This document shows positions 44,542 through 54,846 of a stretch of 64,000 nt of DNA, piece after piece. The number at the start of each line of letters is the position of its first letter. The first letter of the stretch is position 1. The translations under genes and the position numbers were made by a program. The DNA is from Candidatus Phosphitivorax anaerolimi (GTDB lineage: Bacteria; Desulfobacterota; Desulfomonilia; UBA1062). The DNA lies in assembly GCA_001896555.1 (NCBI GenBank), contig MPOS01000034.1, positions 62,001-126,000 of the forward strand, written 5' to 3'. The notes beneath the pieces are model-generated. The model was not told the origin of the DNA and made no database searches. It saw only the letters and a list, made by a program, of their open reading frames with translations.

Positions 44542-45801
44542 CTATACAAGAATCTCCCGGGGGACTGTCTCCCCGGACACCAGGTCTTCGTAGGTCTGCC
44601 TGTTCAATACCACATGATACCGCGCACCATCCACCAGAACCTCGGGCGGCCTGGGCCGTGAGTTGTAGTTCGATGCCATGGTGAATCCATAGGCCCCTGC
44701 GCTCATGACCGCGATCAGGTCGTCCCGGACGAGCACGGGAAGGTTCCGGTTCTTGGCCAGAAAATCTCCGGATTCGCAGATGGGTCCCACCACGTCGGCC
44801 TGCTCCCTCTCCCCGGTCTTTTCCCGAACCGGTCTGATGTCGTGATAGGCCCCGTACAGAGCCGGCCGGATGAGATCATTCATTCCCGCATCCACCACGA
44901 TGAAGGTCTTGCTTCTGGTCTGCTTGCGGTAGAGCACCCGGGCGACGAGAACACCCGCATTGCCCACAATCACCCTGCCGGGCTCGAATATCAGCTTCAG
45001 GCCCAGAGGTCCCACCGCGTCGAGCACGGCCCTGACATAGTCGCGGGGATGGGGGGGCTCCTCGTCTGAATAGGTGATGCCGAGCCCTCCGCCCAGGTCG
45101 AGGTACTTGAGCGTGATCCCGTGTTCCTTGAGCCTTTCGATGAGCATCTTGAGCCGCCCGACCGCATCGATGAAGGGGCTCAAATCCGTGAGCTGGCTCC
45201 CGATGTGGCAGTCGATGCCCACGATCTCGATGTTCTCCATGTCCTTTGCCTTAAGGTACTGCGCCAGGGAGCCCTCCACGTCTATCCCGAACTTGTTCTC
45301 CTTGAGGCCGGTGGAGATGTAGGGGTGGGTCATGGGGTCCACATCGGGGTTGACCCGGATGGAGACCGGCGCCTTCCTGCCGAGCATCCCGGCGCGCTCG
45401 TTGATCACCTCGAGCTCCTGAGCGCTCTCGATGTTGAACATCATGATCCCGGCATCGATGGCCATGTCGATCTCCGCCGTGGTCTTGCCCACGCCTGAGT
45501 ACACGATCTTCCCGCCCGGGATGCCCGCCTTGAGCGCCCGGTAGAGATCACCGCCCGAGACCACGTCGGCCCCTAAACCCCGGTGCGCCATGTAGCTCAA
45601 GATCGCGAGGTTGGCGTTGGCCTTCATGGCAAAGCAGGTCTGGTGATCCACGCCGGAAAGGGGCTCTTCGAAGGCATTGATGTGACGGCGGAGCGTGGGG
45701 AGGCTGTAGCAGTAGAAAGGCGTGCCCACCTTCTCTGCAATCTCCTCCAGCGACACCTCACCGCAGTGGAGTGTTCCCTGCCTGTATTCGAAATCGTGCA
45801 T
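44542..45801 (-). CDS. lysA: Diaminopimelate decarboxylase
   Basis: A 419-residue PLP enzyme, last step of lysine synthesis. The PLP Lys lies in FAMKANANLAIL near 60, HIGSQ near 195, the glycine loop LGGGLGITY near 230, and the active-site Cys from the partner subunit in CESGDFLA near 345. It ends with PPEVLVDGARYHVV. GGAG and AAAAAGG precede the ATG. dapA follows by 13 bases. No dapL, dapE or dapF is in the window, so the middle steps are encoded elsewhere. Confidence 0.95.
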   Translation of the reverse strand: MHDFEYRQGTLHCGEVSLEEIAEKVGTPFYCYSLPTLRRHINAFEEPLSGVDHQTCFAMKANANLAILSYMAHRGLGADVVSGGDLYRALKAGIPGGKIVYSGVGKTTAEIDMAIDAGIMMFNIESAQELEVINERAGMLGRKAPVSIRVNPDVDPMTHPYISTGLKENKFGIDVEGSLAQYLKAKDMENIEIVGIDCHIGSQLTDLSPFIDAVGRLKMLIERLKEHGITLKYLDLGGGLGITYSDEEPPHPRDYVRAVLDAVGPLGLKLIFEPGRVIVGNAGVLVARVLYRKQTRSKTFIVVDAGMNDLIRPALYGAYHDIRPVREKTGEREQADVVGPICESGDFLAKNRNLPVLVRDDLIAVMSAGAYGFTMASNYNSRPRPPEVLVDGARYHVVLNRQTYEDLVSGETVPREILV

Positions 45802-45849
45802 TCCTTTTTCTCCTCGTTTGTTTTAAGCCCGGTGAGCCCCCGGCGCCCC

Positions 45850-46239
45850 TCATCGCCTCCTCACGACGCGCGCATCGGTCATCCAGACGAGGGTTCCCTT
45901 GCTGAAGGCGATCCGGTAGACCATATAGGATGCGTCCGGGGCGGTATCCCGCAGATGGACGGTCCCCGCCTCTTCCACGAATGCCTCGTCCTTGCGCATG
46001 AGGTCGTCGGTGCAGGAAGGGCAGAGGCCCTTGGGCTTTCCCAGAAGGGTGATCGTGCTTCCCGGCACGTTGCACCGTGCCTTCACCACCACCTCATTCT
46101 CCTCGAAGCCCGCCGAGACCAGCTCCACGGGGTCGGGCATCCCGGGGGGAAGCGGCGGGAGCTTTCTGCCGCACCCTGTGCACAGAATCAAGGCAATGAC
46201 GAGCACGCAGGCCGCTCCAATCGCACACCTAGACTTCAA
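45850..46239 (-). CDS. Lipoprotein with LptM-like start
   Basis: A 129-residue lipoprotein. The signal peptide ends in a lipobox at LCTGC, and the mature part begins CGRKLPPLPPGMPDP, similar to the CGLKGPL-YFPP start of LptM, the small lipoprotein often encoded beside lysA/dapF that aids LptD maturation. Unlike LptM it continues for 110 residues as a beta-rich domain with a CPSC pair near residue 75. It overlaps argH by 11 bases and lies 48 bases before lysA. Function beyond envelope location is unknown. Confidence 0.75.
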   Translation of the reverse strand: MKSRCAIGAACVLVIALILCTGCGRKLPPLPPGMPDPVELVSAGFEENEVVVKARCNVPGSTITLLGKPKGLCPSCTDDLMRKDEAFVEEAGTVHLRDTAPDASYMVYRIAFSKGTLVWMTDARVVRRR

Positions 46240-47613
46240 GGCTCTCCACCCGCGTGCGTGCGTCTTCGATCATGGCCTTCACATTCGCCCGCGCCGTGCC
46301 GCCGAAGCTCCTGCGGCGATCGACCGAGCTCTCCGGCCTGATCACCGTGACGATGTCGGGACCGAAGGCCTGGCTGAACTTCTTGAAATCCTCTGCACCC
46401 AGATCTTCAAACGCCTTTCCCTGCGAGGCAAGGTAAGATACGATCTCTCCGGTGATGCGGTGGGCCTCCCGGAAGGGCACGCCCTTTTCCACCAGATAGT
46501 CAGCCATGTCCGTGGCCGTGATGAACCCTGCCTTCAGCGACCTCTCAAGCGCCTCCCGGTTCACCTCCAGGCCCTGCACAAGCCCATCCATAACCTCCAG
46601 ACAAGCGCACACCGTATCAAGGCTCTGCATCACGGGCGCTTTGTCTTCCTGCATGTCGCGGTTGTACGCCAGGGGCAGGGCCTTCATCATGGTGAGCAGG
46701 GCCACCAGGCTGCCGTAGACGCCTCCGGTCTTGCCCCGCACCAGCTCGGCCACATCCGGGTTCTTTTTCTGGGGCATGATGGAGCTCCCGGTGCAGAAGG
46801 CATCGGGCAGCACGACCCAGGAAAAGGGCTGAGAGTTCCAGATGACGATTTCCTCGGCAAGCCGGCTTAAGTGCATCATGATCACAGACGCGCAGAACAC
46901 GGCCTCGATAGCGAAGTCCCGGTCGCTCACGCCGTCGATGGAGTTGCGCCCGGGCTCGTCGAACTGTAAGGCCGCGGCGGTCATGAACCGGTCGATGGGA
47001 TGCGGGGTGCCAGCAAGGGCCGCGCTCCCCAGGGGGGAGACATTGAGCCGCCTCGCCGCATCTTTTGCGCGGTCGAAATCCCGCATGAACATCTCGACGT
47101 AGGCGAGCAGGTGGTGGGCAAAAGACACGGGCTGGGCGTGCTGAAGATGCGTCATGCCCGGGATGATCGTATCCACGTGGCCGGAGGCCTTCTCGATAAG
47201 GGTCGTCATGAACCTCCTGAGCAGGGTGCAGACCTCGCCCAGCCTGCCCCTGATGTAGAGCCTCAAATCGGTCGCCACCTGGTCGTTGCGGCTCCGGGCC
47301 GTGTGCAGCTTTTTGCCCGGCTCGCCGATCCTTCTGGTGAGCTCAACCTCGATGTTCATGTGCACGTCTTCCAGGGCAGGGTCGAAGACGAGTGCCCCGC
47401 TCTCGATGTCGCGGGCGATTTCGCGCAGGCCCTGCGTTATGGCCCGCGCCTCATCCTCGCTCAGCAGACCCGCGGCCTTCAGCATCTCTGCATGGGCGAT
47501 GCTCCCCTCGATGTCCTGGACGAAGAGGCGCCCGTCGATGCTCACCGACTCGGTGAACCTCTCCACCAGGCCGCTGGTGTCCTGGCTGAACCTGCCTGAC
47601 CACGGTTTCTTCT

Positions 47614-47617
<4 letters not shown>
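46229..47617 (-). CDS. argH: Argininosuccinate lyase
   Basis: A 462-residue enzyme that splits argininosuccinate into arginine and fumarate. It begins with the N-terminal motif [19 protein letters not shown] and carries the superfamily signature [12 protein letters not shown] near residue 280, with the catalytic Ser in the flexible loop. [10 protein letters not shown] near 107 binds substrate. It overlaps argG by 4 bases (ATGA) and the lipoprotein gene by 11 bases. Confidence 0.95.
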
Positions 47618-48816
<1,199 letters not shown>

Positions 48817-48830
48817 GTGTGCGTCTCCTA

Positions 48831-49733
48831 TCATTGTTGTAGCAGGAAAGCCATAACGGCTTCCTGGACATAGAGTCTGTTTTTCGCCTGCTCCCAGACA
48901 ATGGACCTTCCGCTCTCCAGCACCTCTTCCGTGACCTCCTCGCCCCGGTGGGCGGGCAGACAGTGCATGAACACGGCCCCATCGGCCGCCCGGTCCATGA
49001 GCGCCTTTGTGACCGCATAGCCCTTGAAGGCCTCCATCCTCAGATTTGCCTCTTCTTCCTGGCCCATACTCGCCCATACATCGGTGTTGACCGCCAGGGC
49101 GCCCTGCACCGCCTCTGCCGGATCCCGCACCAGCGAGATCCTGGCCCCTCTCGCCCGGGCCGCGTCCATGATGCCCGCATCGGGCTCGTACCCGGCCGGA
49201 CACGCCAGGACCAGCTCGAAATCCAGGAGAGATGCGGCGTTGATCCAGGAGTTGGCCATGTTGTTCCCGTCACCGATCCAGGCGATCTTCTTCCCCTTCA
49301 GTGACCCGAACCGGCTCTGAAGCGTGTAGCAGTCGGCAAGGACCTGGCAGGGGTGCAGCAGGTCGGTCAGGGCGTTGATCACCGGAACGTCGGCCCAGTG
49401 AGCCATCTCCTGAATGCGATCATGGCCGAAGGTGCGCATGACGATGCAGTCGCAGTATCCGGACAGGATGCGCGCGGTGTCCTTGAGCGGCTCCCCCCGG
49501 GATATCTGCGAGCCTGCAGGCGTGAGCACGATGGGGTGCCCTCCCATCCGGGCAACGCCTACCTCGAACGAAACGCGGGTCCGGGTTGATGCCTTCTCGA
49601 AGAGCAGCACCACCGACTTTCCGGCAAGGACCGCCTGCGGCCCGCGTTCCTGGTGGAGGCGGGCCTTAGAGAATATCATCTGTATTTCTTCATGGCTCAA
49701 ATCGGTTATGGCGAGAAAATCCCTGTGTCTCAT
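48831..49733 (-). CDS. argF: Ornithine carbamoyltransferase
   Basis: A 300-residue transferase making citrulline. The carbamoyl-phosphate motif STRTRVSFE is near residue 50, the second MRTFGH near 99, HPCQVLAD near 126 and the ornithine loop [11 protein letters not shown] near 265. ATG at 49733 overlaps the argD stop as TGATG, with AAAGGGAG upstream; a GTG one codon earlier is possible. Length is normal. Confidence 0.95.
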   Translation of the reverse strand: MRHRDFLAITDLSHEEIQMIFSKARLHQERGPQAVLAGKSVVLLFEKASTRTRVSFEVGVARMGGHPIVLTPAGSQISRGEPLKDTARILSGYCDCIVMRTFGHDRIQEMAHWADVPVINALTDLLHPCQVLADCYTLQSRFGSLKGKKIAWIGDGNNMANSWINAASLLDFELVLACPAGYEPDAGIMDAARARGARISLVRDPAEAVQGALAVNTDVWASMGQEEEANLRMEAFKGYAVTKALMDRAADGAVFMHCLPAHRGEEVTEEVLESGRSIVWEQAKNRLYVQEAVMAFLLQQ

Positions 49734-50896
49734 CACACTCCCTTTTCTTTGAGCAATTTATCGATCTTTTCCACCGCCTCGTCGCACTCCCGGCGCGTTA
49801 TGATCAGCGGCGGGACAAGTCTGAGCACGCTGCCCTGGACCACATTGAGCAAGATGCCCTTCTCAAGTGCATCCCTGGGGATCGAAGAGATGTCCGTATC
49901 GCACTGAATGCCGATCATGAGCCCACGTGATCGGATCTCCCGGATGCCGGAATGCAGGCTCATCATCTCTTTGAGCCCCTGTGTGAGATAGGCCCCGGTT
50001 TCCCGGCACATGCCCGGGATATCCTGCTCGATCATGATGGTAAGCGTGGCCGACGCCGCGGCCATGGCAAGGGGGTTGCCCCCGAAGGTGGATGCGTGGC
50101 TCCCGGGGCCGAAGACCTCGGCGACATCCGGCCTGGCCGCCACTGCGCCCACGGGAAACCCGTTTCCCAGTCCCTTGGCCAGGGTCATGATATCGGGCTG
50201 GATTCCCTCGTGCAGGTAACCGAAAAGCTCACCGGTCCTTCCCATCCCGGTCTGGACCTCGTCGAGCACGAGCAGCAGGCCGTGCTCGTCGCAGAACTCG
50301 CGTATGTTCTTCAGATATCCTTTGGGCGGGATCCGGACTCCCCCCTCCCCCTGGACAGGCTCGATCATGATCGCGCCGATGGAGTCGTCCACGGCCCCTC
50401 GCAGGGCATCCATGTCTCCGAACTCCACGGTCTTGAAGCCCTCGGGAAGCGGGGCAAAGCCCTTTTTGACCTTTTCCTGTCCGGTAGCGGAGAGCGTGGC
50501 CAGGGTCCTTCCGTGGAACGAGCCGGTGAAGGTGATGATGCCCGGGCCTTTGCGGGAATGCTCATGACAGTAGCGCCTGACCAGCTTGATGGCCCCCTCG
50601 TTCGCCTCGGCGCCTGAGTTGCAAAAGAACACCCGCGACTCAAAGCTGTTTTCCGAAATCATCCGAGCCACATCGTCCTGCAGGGGGATGCGGTAGAGGT
50701 TCGAGCAGTGGAACATCTTGTCCGCCTGCTCCTTCAGGGCCTCAGCCACCCGGGGATGGGCGTGGCCGAGGTTGCATACTGCAATCCCCGCAACCATGTC
50801 CAGATAAGAGCCGCCCTTCTCGTCCCACACCCGGCAGCCGCTCCCCCTGACCAGGGCTACGGGCAGCCGGGAATAGGTATTCATGACATGCTTCAT
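49733..50896 (-). CDS. argD: Acetylornithine aminotransferase
   Basis: A 387-residue class-III PLP aminotransferase. PLP contacts include the DEVQTGMGRTGELFGY region near 215, and the Schiff-base Lys in TLAKGLGNGFPVGA near 245. FCNSGAEANEGAIKLVR near 90 is the phosphate loop. AAGGAG precedes the ATG. Such enzymes often also serve succinyl-diaminopimelate, which fits the combined arginine and lysine operon. It lies 6 bases after argB. Confidence 0.95.
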   Translation of the reverse strand: MKHVMNTYSRLPVALVRGSGCRVWDEKGGSYLDMVAGIAVCNLGHAHPRVAEALKEQADKMFHCSNLYRIPLQDDVARMISENSFESRVFFCNSGAEANEGAIKLVRRYCHEHSRKGPGIITFTGSFHGRTLATLSATGQEKVKKGFAPLPEGFKTVEFGDMDALRGAVDDSIGAIMIEPVQGEGGVRIPPKGYLKNIREFCDEHGLLLVLDEVQTGMGRTGELFGYLHEGIQPDIMTLAKGLGNGFPVGAVAARPDVAEVFGPGSHASTFGGNPLAMAAASATLTIMIEQDIPGMCRETGAYLTQGLKEMMSLHSGIREIRSRGLMIGIQCDTDISSIPRDALEKGILLNVVQGSVLRLVPPLIITRRECDEAVEKIDKLLKEKGV

Positions 50897-50902
50897 GGTG
50901 TT

Positions 50903-51784
50903 CTACTCCTTGACGATCTGCGTGCCGATGCCCGAGTCGGTGAACAGCTCCAGGAGTATGGAATACGGGACCCGGCCGTCGATGATATGGGCCTTGGTCA
51001 CCCCGCCCTCGAGCGCCCGCATGCAGCACTCCATCTTGGGGATCATCCCGCCTGTCACCACGCCTGTGGAAATGAGCTTGTGGATCTGGGAGTACTTCAT
51101 GCTGGAGATGAGCTTTCCCTCTACATCCAGAACCCCCTGCTCGTCGGTGAGGATAATGAGCTTCTCCACCTTGAGCTGCCGGGCTATCTCTGCGGCAACG
51201 GTATCTGCGTTGATGTTGTAGGTGAGCCCGTCGTCGCCTACACCCGAAGGGGCGATGACCGCAACGAAGCCCGCCTTTTCCACGGCGTCGATGATGTCGG
51301 TGTTCACCGCCGTCACCTCGCCCACGTGGCCCATGTCAATGTCGGTGAGATTGCCCGCTTCGTCCTTGCGGGAAAAGCGCAGCTTCCGGGCGCGGATGAG
51401 CCCGCCGTCCTTGCCGGAAAGGCCCACAGCCCTGCCGCCGGCTGCGTTGATGAGCTGGACGATCTCCTTGTTGATGCCGCCCGCGAGCACCATCTCCACC
51501 ACGTCCATGGTGCGTGAGTCGGTGACGCGCTTGCCGTCGATGAAGCTCGACTGAATGCCCATGCTATCGAGCGTCCGGCTGATCTGGGGACCGCCCCCAT
51601 GAACCACCACCACCTGGATACCCACGAGGTGAAAGAGCACGATCTGCTTTGCAAAGAGGCTTTTCAGCTCGGGATTTACCATGGCGTGGCCGCCGTACTT
51701 GACCACGATCTTCTTTCCCCGGAAGTCCTTGATATAGGGCAGTGCCTCCATGAGCACCTTTGCCCTGCTTATCGCTTGCTCCAT
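50903..51784 (-). CDS. argB: N-acetylglutamate kinase
   Basis: A 293-residue amino-acid kinase. The ATP site VVKYGGHAMV near residue 27, VVVHGGGPQI near 63 and LTDEQGVLD near 208 are present. The extra N-terminal helix before the kinase core (residues 1-20) is the feature of the hexameric, arginine-inhibited type, so flux is probably feedback-controlled; this is inferred from architecture. AGGAAGAAGG precedes the ATG. It is the first gene of the arg-lys operon. Confidence 0.95.
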   Translation of the reverse strand: MEQAISRAKVLMEALPYIKDFRGKKIVVKYGGHAMVNPELKSLFAKQIVLFHLVGIQVVVVHGGGPQISRTLDSMGIQSSFIDGKRVTDSRTMDVVEMVLAGGINKEIVQLINAAGGRAVGLSGKDGGLIRARKLRFSRKDEAGNLTDIDMGHVGEVTAVNTDIIDAVEKAGFVAVIAPSGVGDDGLTYNINADTVAAEIARQLKVEKLIILTDEQGVLDVEGKLISSMKYSQIHKLISTGVVTGGMIPKMECCMRALEGGVTKAHIIDGRVPYSILLELFTDSGIGTQIVKE

Positions 51785-51832
51785 GGCTGTACCTTCTTCC
51801 TGTGTAAACTGTTCCCCTTCTTAGCACCGGCC

Positions 51833-51847
51833 CTGGAAATATTCCAG
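51833..51847. promoter_or_regulatory. Palindrome upstream of argB, candidate operator
   Basis: CTGGAA-ATA-TTCCAG is a perfect 15-base palindrome 49 bases before argB. On the minus strand it overlaps AATATT, with TTATCT 16 bases before that as a weak -35. It partly resembles an ArgR half-site pattern but does not match the ARG box well. Confidence 0.4.
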
Positions 51848-52004
51848 TATTATTGCGCCAGATAAGAAAGAGGAAGTGTTACCGAAATCTGCACGAAAAG
51901 GAAAGGGGAAAATAGGGCTTATATACCGCCGGGAAGGCTTTAAAATCCCGTATGCGATTATATTTATGACATTATAGTACGTTTCTGTAATAGGAGGTGA
52001 TCTC

Positions 52005-53525
52005 ATGCGCCCAGTCAGAATCAATCAATACTCGGTATTCCTTGTCATTTTCATGGTCATGTTCGCTGCGGCCCTGCCCGGCTGCAGCGGCGGCAGCGGA
52101 AGCGGGGATGGGAGCGGAAGCGGTGAGGCCGCACTGGCAGTAACATCAACAATACCGGAAAACGGCGCCGTAGACGTACCCACGGATACCACCATCGAGA
52201 TCGAGTTCAACGGAGACATCCAGCCTGGAACAGTGAACCTTTCAACCATTACCCTGCTCTCGGGAAGTGCCGTCATCCCCGGGGAGGTAAGCTGTTCGGA
52301 GTCCCGCGCGGTCTACACCCCTGAGCACCATCTATCTCAGGGCGCGGTGTATACCGCCAGGGTGACCACCGGGGTGAAAGGCACGACAGGCACTCCGCTT
52401 GCCTCAGACTACACCTGGGAATTCACAACCATAGGGCAGGCAGCCCCGTCGGGTCAATCGGCATGGGCTGCCGTGGACGCGGGTGAAACCCATGTCCTGG
52501 CCATCAAAGAGGACGGCACGCTCTGGGCGTGGGGAGACAACTCATCCGGCCAGTTGGGCGACGGCACCAGGACTTCCCAAAACGTACCTGTCCAAGTGGG
52601 AAGAGGTGCTGACTGGGACATTGTCTCTGCCGGACGGATTGCTTCCCTGGCAATCAGAACCAACGGCACGCTCTGGGCATGGGGGCAGGGCATGCTGGGA
52701 GATGGATTGCCGACCAGGGTAAGCGTGGTGCCCGTTCAGATTGGAAGCGGAGATGACTGGCTCTCTGTAGATATCGGCCCGATGTATAACTTTGTCATGG
52801 CCCTTCGGGAACATGCCGAGATCTGGGCATGGGGAGAAAACAAGAGCAGCCTGCTCGGCGATCCCGATACGATCGACAACAGCCTGGTTCCTATGCGCAT
52901 AGGAGATGATGACGACTGGGTCATGCTTTCGGCAGGCAAAGATCACGTCACTGCGATCAAATCGGACGGCTCCCTCTGGGCGTGGGGATGCAATATTCAC
53001 GGTCAGCTGGGTGACGGGAGGGGTGGAGATCCGGAAAACGACCATCAGGTGGGCGTTCCGGAACAGATCGGCACCGGCAGCAGCTGGTATTTCGTTTCTA
53101 ACGGAGACCAGTACAGTCTGGCAATCAAAACAGACCGTACGCTCTGGGCATGGGGGCACAACAATTACGGACAGCTCGGCGACGGCACTCGGACATCCCG
53201 GAATGTCCCCGTCAGCGTGGACAGCAGCGCGGGATGGAAAATCGTATCCGCAGGATGGGATCATTCCGCAGGCATCAAGGAAGACGGCACACTCTATACC
53301 TGGGGTTCCAACGGCAATGGACAGCTCGGCGACGGCACCACGACCTTTAAGACCTCGCCGGTACAGGTGGGCATCGGAAAACGCTGGCTGGACGTAGCGG
53401 CCGGGAGATATTTCACCCTTGCCATCGAGGAAAACGGCACGCTCTGGGCGTGGGGGATCAACGATGCCGGGCAGCTCGGCGACGGCACCCAGGAGGAACG
53501 GCACACACCGGTAGAAGTGCGCTAG
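52005..53525 (+). CDS. RCC1-repeat propeller lipoprotein
   Basis: A 506-residue exported lipoprotein: signal peptide, lipobox ALPGC near residue 27, then a flexible Gly/Ser linker. Residues 45-145 form a bacterial Ig-like domain (STIPENGAVDVPTDTTIEIE). From about residue 155 seven RCC1 units follow, each with the pattern AIKxDGTLWAWGxNxxGQLG, which predicts a complete seven-bladed beta propeller; units 2 and 3 are the most degenerate. Such propellers usually bind proteins. AGGAGGTGAT precedes the ATG. The gene is monocistronic and divergent from argB. Confidence 0.88.
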   Translation: MRPVRINQYSVFLVIFMVMFAAALPGCSGGSGSGDGSGSGEAALAVTSTIPENGAVDVPTDTTIEIEFNGDIQPGTVNLSTITLLSGSAVIPGEVSCSESRAVYTPEHHLSQGAVYTARVTTGVKGTTGTPLASDYTWEFTTIGQAAPSGQSAWAAVDAGETHVLAIKEDGTLWAWGDNSSGQLGDGTRTSQNVPVQVGRGADWDIVSAGRIASLAIRTNGTLWAWGQGMLGDGLPTRVSVVPVQIGSGDDWLSVDIGPMYNFVMALREHAEIWAWGENKSSLLGDPDTIDNSLVPMRIGDDDDWVMLSAGKDHVTAIKSDGSLWAWGCNIHGQLGDGRGGDPENDHQVGVPEQIGTGSSWYFVSNGDQYSLAIKTDRTLWAWGHNNYGQLGDGTRTSRNVPVSVDSSAGWKIVSAGWDHSAGIKEDGTLYTWGSNGNGQLGDGTTTFKTSPVQVGIGKRWLDVAAGRYFTLAIEENGTLWAWGINDAGQLGDGTQEERHTPVEVR

Positions 53526-53552
53526 GGAGAGAACCCGCTTTACGGTCTCTCT

Positions 53553-53569
53553 ATGCGCTTTGTGCGCAT
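53553..53569 (+). terminator. Hairpin after the RCC1 gene
   Basis: ATGCGC-TTTGT-GCGCAT, a perfect 6-base stem 28 bases after the stop. No T run follows, so the call is weak. Confidence 0.3.
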
Positions 53570-53694
53570 GCTGCCCTTCGCTGCCTTTCTCTGCTTGCCA
53601 TTTTTCCCTTGACGCCTTAGAATGATCCTTCCGGGCGTGGTTTTCCGCATAGGGCAACAGCAGGGGAGCTATCTTCTACGAGACAGAGCGGTCC

Positions 53695-54846
53695 ATGGCA
53701 CGAAAGAATCCGGTGTACCAGCAGGGAAAGTCCCCGGTCAGACAGGCGCAGGATGCCTTGAAAAAGAGCGATCGGCATTTCCGCGACCTGGTGGAGCATT
53801 CGCTGACAGGCATCTCGATCATCCAGGACGGGAGGGTGGTCTATCGTAATCCCGAGCAGCAGCGGCTGTTCGGCCCGCTCTCTGAGGACAGCCCTGCATC
53901 TCTTTACGACCACATCCATCCCGATGACATACAAGCGATCAAGGCCCTCCAGGCAGAGCTATTCGCAGGTAAGGCCGCGCATCCGGGAAGGGTGGTGAGG
54001 TTCTACCCCCAAGGCTCCGCACGTGAAGACTCCGATATCCGGTGGCTCCTCTGCCGGGCGAGCCTGATCGAGCACGAGGGCAGGGAGGCCGTCCTGCTCA
54101 ACATGATGGATGTGACCATAGCCAGGGAGCTCGAGCACGTGCTCATCATGCAGGACCGCATGACCTCCTTGGGCCGTGTCGCCGCCGGCATCGCCCATGA
54201 GATCAGAAACCCCCTGTCAGGCATCACCATCTATCTGCATTCCATGAAGAAGATCCTCGCAAAAAGCATGGACATGGATGAGGCCTTTGCCCTCATCGAC
54301 AAGATGCTCGACGCCTCGCGCAGGATCGATGCCGTTATCAAGCGGGTCATGGACTTTTCCCGCCCCGGAGAGCCCAGTTTTTCCTCCATCGACATCCGCT
54401 GGCCCGTGGAAGAGGCGATCTCCCTGTCGGCCGTGACGCTGCGCAAGTCCGGCATCGCGGTGGAAATCGACATACCCGGCGACCTGCCCCGCTGTCTTGC
54501 CGATCCCCGGCTCATCGAGCAGGTGATGCTCAATCTCATCACCAATGCGATCGAGGCCGTGAAAAACACGCCCAGGGAAAAGAAGATCGAGGTCTGCGCC
54601 TCGTCCCGCAGGGACAGCATCTTGATCAAGGTAGGCGACTCCGGGCCCGGCATTCCTCCTGCCCGGAGGGACAGGATCTTCGACCCCTTCTTCACCACCA
54701 AGGCGGGAAACACCGGTATCGGCCTGTGCCTGAGCCACCGGATCATCACGGATCATGGAGGCAGGCTTCGGGTGGGCACAAGCCGTCTGGGCGGGGCCGA
54801 GTTCATCGTCAGCATCCCCGTGAGGCAGGGAGACGGCAGGCCGTGA
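53695..54846 (+). CDS. PAS sensor histidine kinase
   Basis: A 383-residue soluble kinase. One PAS domain (residues 28-145; GISIIQDGRVVYRNPEQQ) is followed by HisKA with H-box GIAHEIRNPLSGITIY, phospho-His near 167, and an ATPase domain with NLITNAIEAV, DSGPGI and TGIGLCLSHRII. The regulator gene starts within its last codons (GTGA overlap), so the two form a coupled kinase-regulator pair. The signal is unknown; no cofactor-binding residue in the PAS domain is diagnostic. Confidence 0.9.
   Translation: MARKNPVYQQGKSPVRQAQDALKKSDRHFRDLVEHSLTGISIIQDGRVVYRNPEQQRLFGPLSEDSPASLYDHIHPDDIQAIKALQAELFAGKAAHPGRVVRFYPQGSAREDSDIRWLLCRASLIEHEGREAVLLNMMDVTIARELEHVLIMQDRMTSLGRVAAGIAHEIRNPLSGITIYLHSMKKILAKSMDMDEAFALIDKMLDASRRIDAVIKRVMDFSRPGEPSFSSIDIRWPVEEAISLSAVTLRKSGIAVEIDIPGDLPRCLADPRLIEQVMLNLITNAIEAVKNTPREKKIEVCASSRRDSILIKVGDSGPGIPPARRDRIFDPFFTTKAGNTGIGLCLSHRIITDHGGRLRVGTSRLGGAEFIVSIPVRQGDGRP

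Noticed and set aside
51833-51847. The palindrome before argB as a true ArgR box.
   Set aside because: It lacks the TGNATNNNNATNCA core spacing; kept only as a generic operator candidate.
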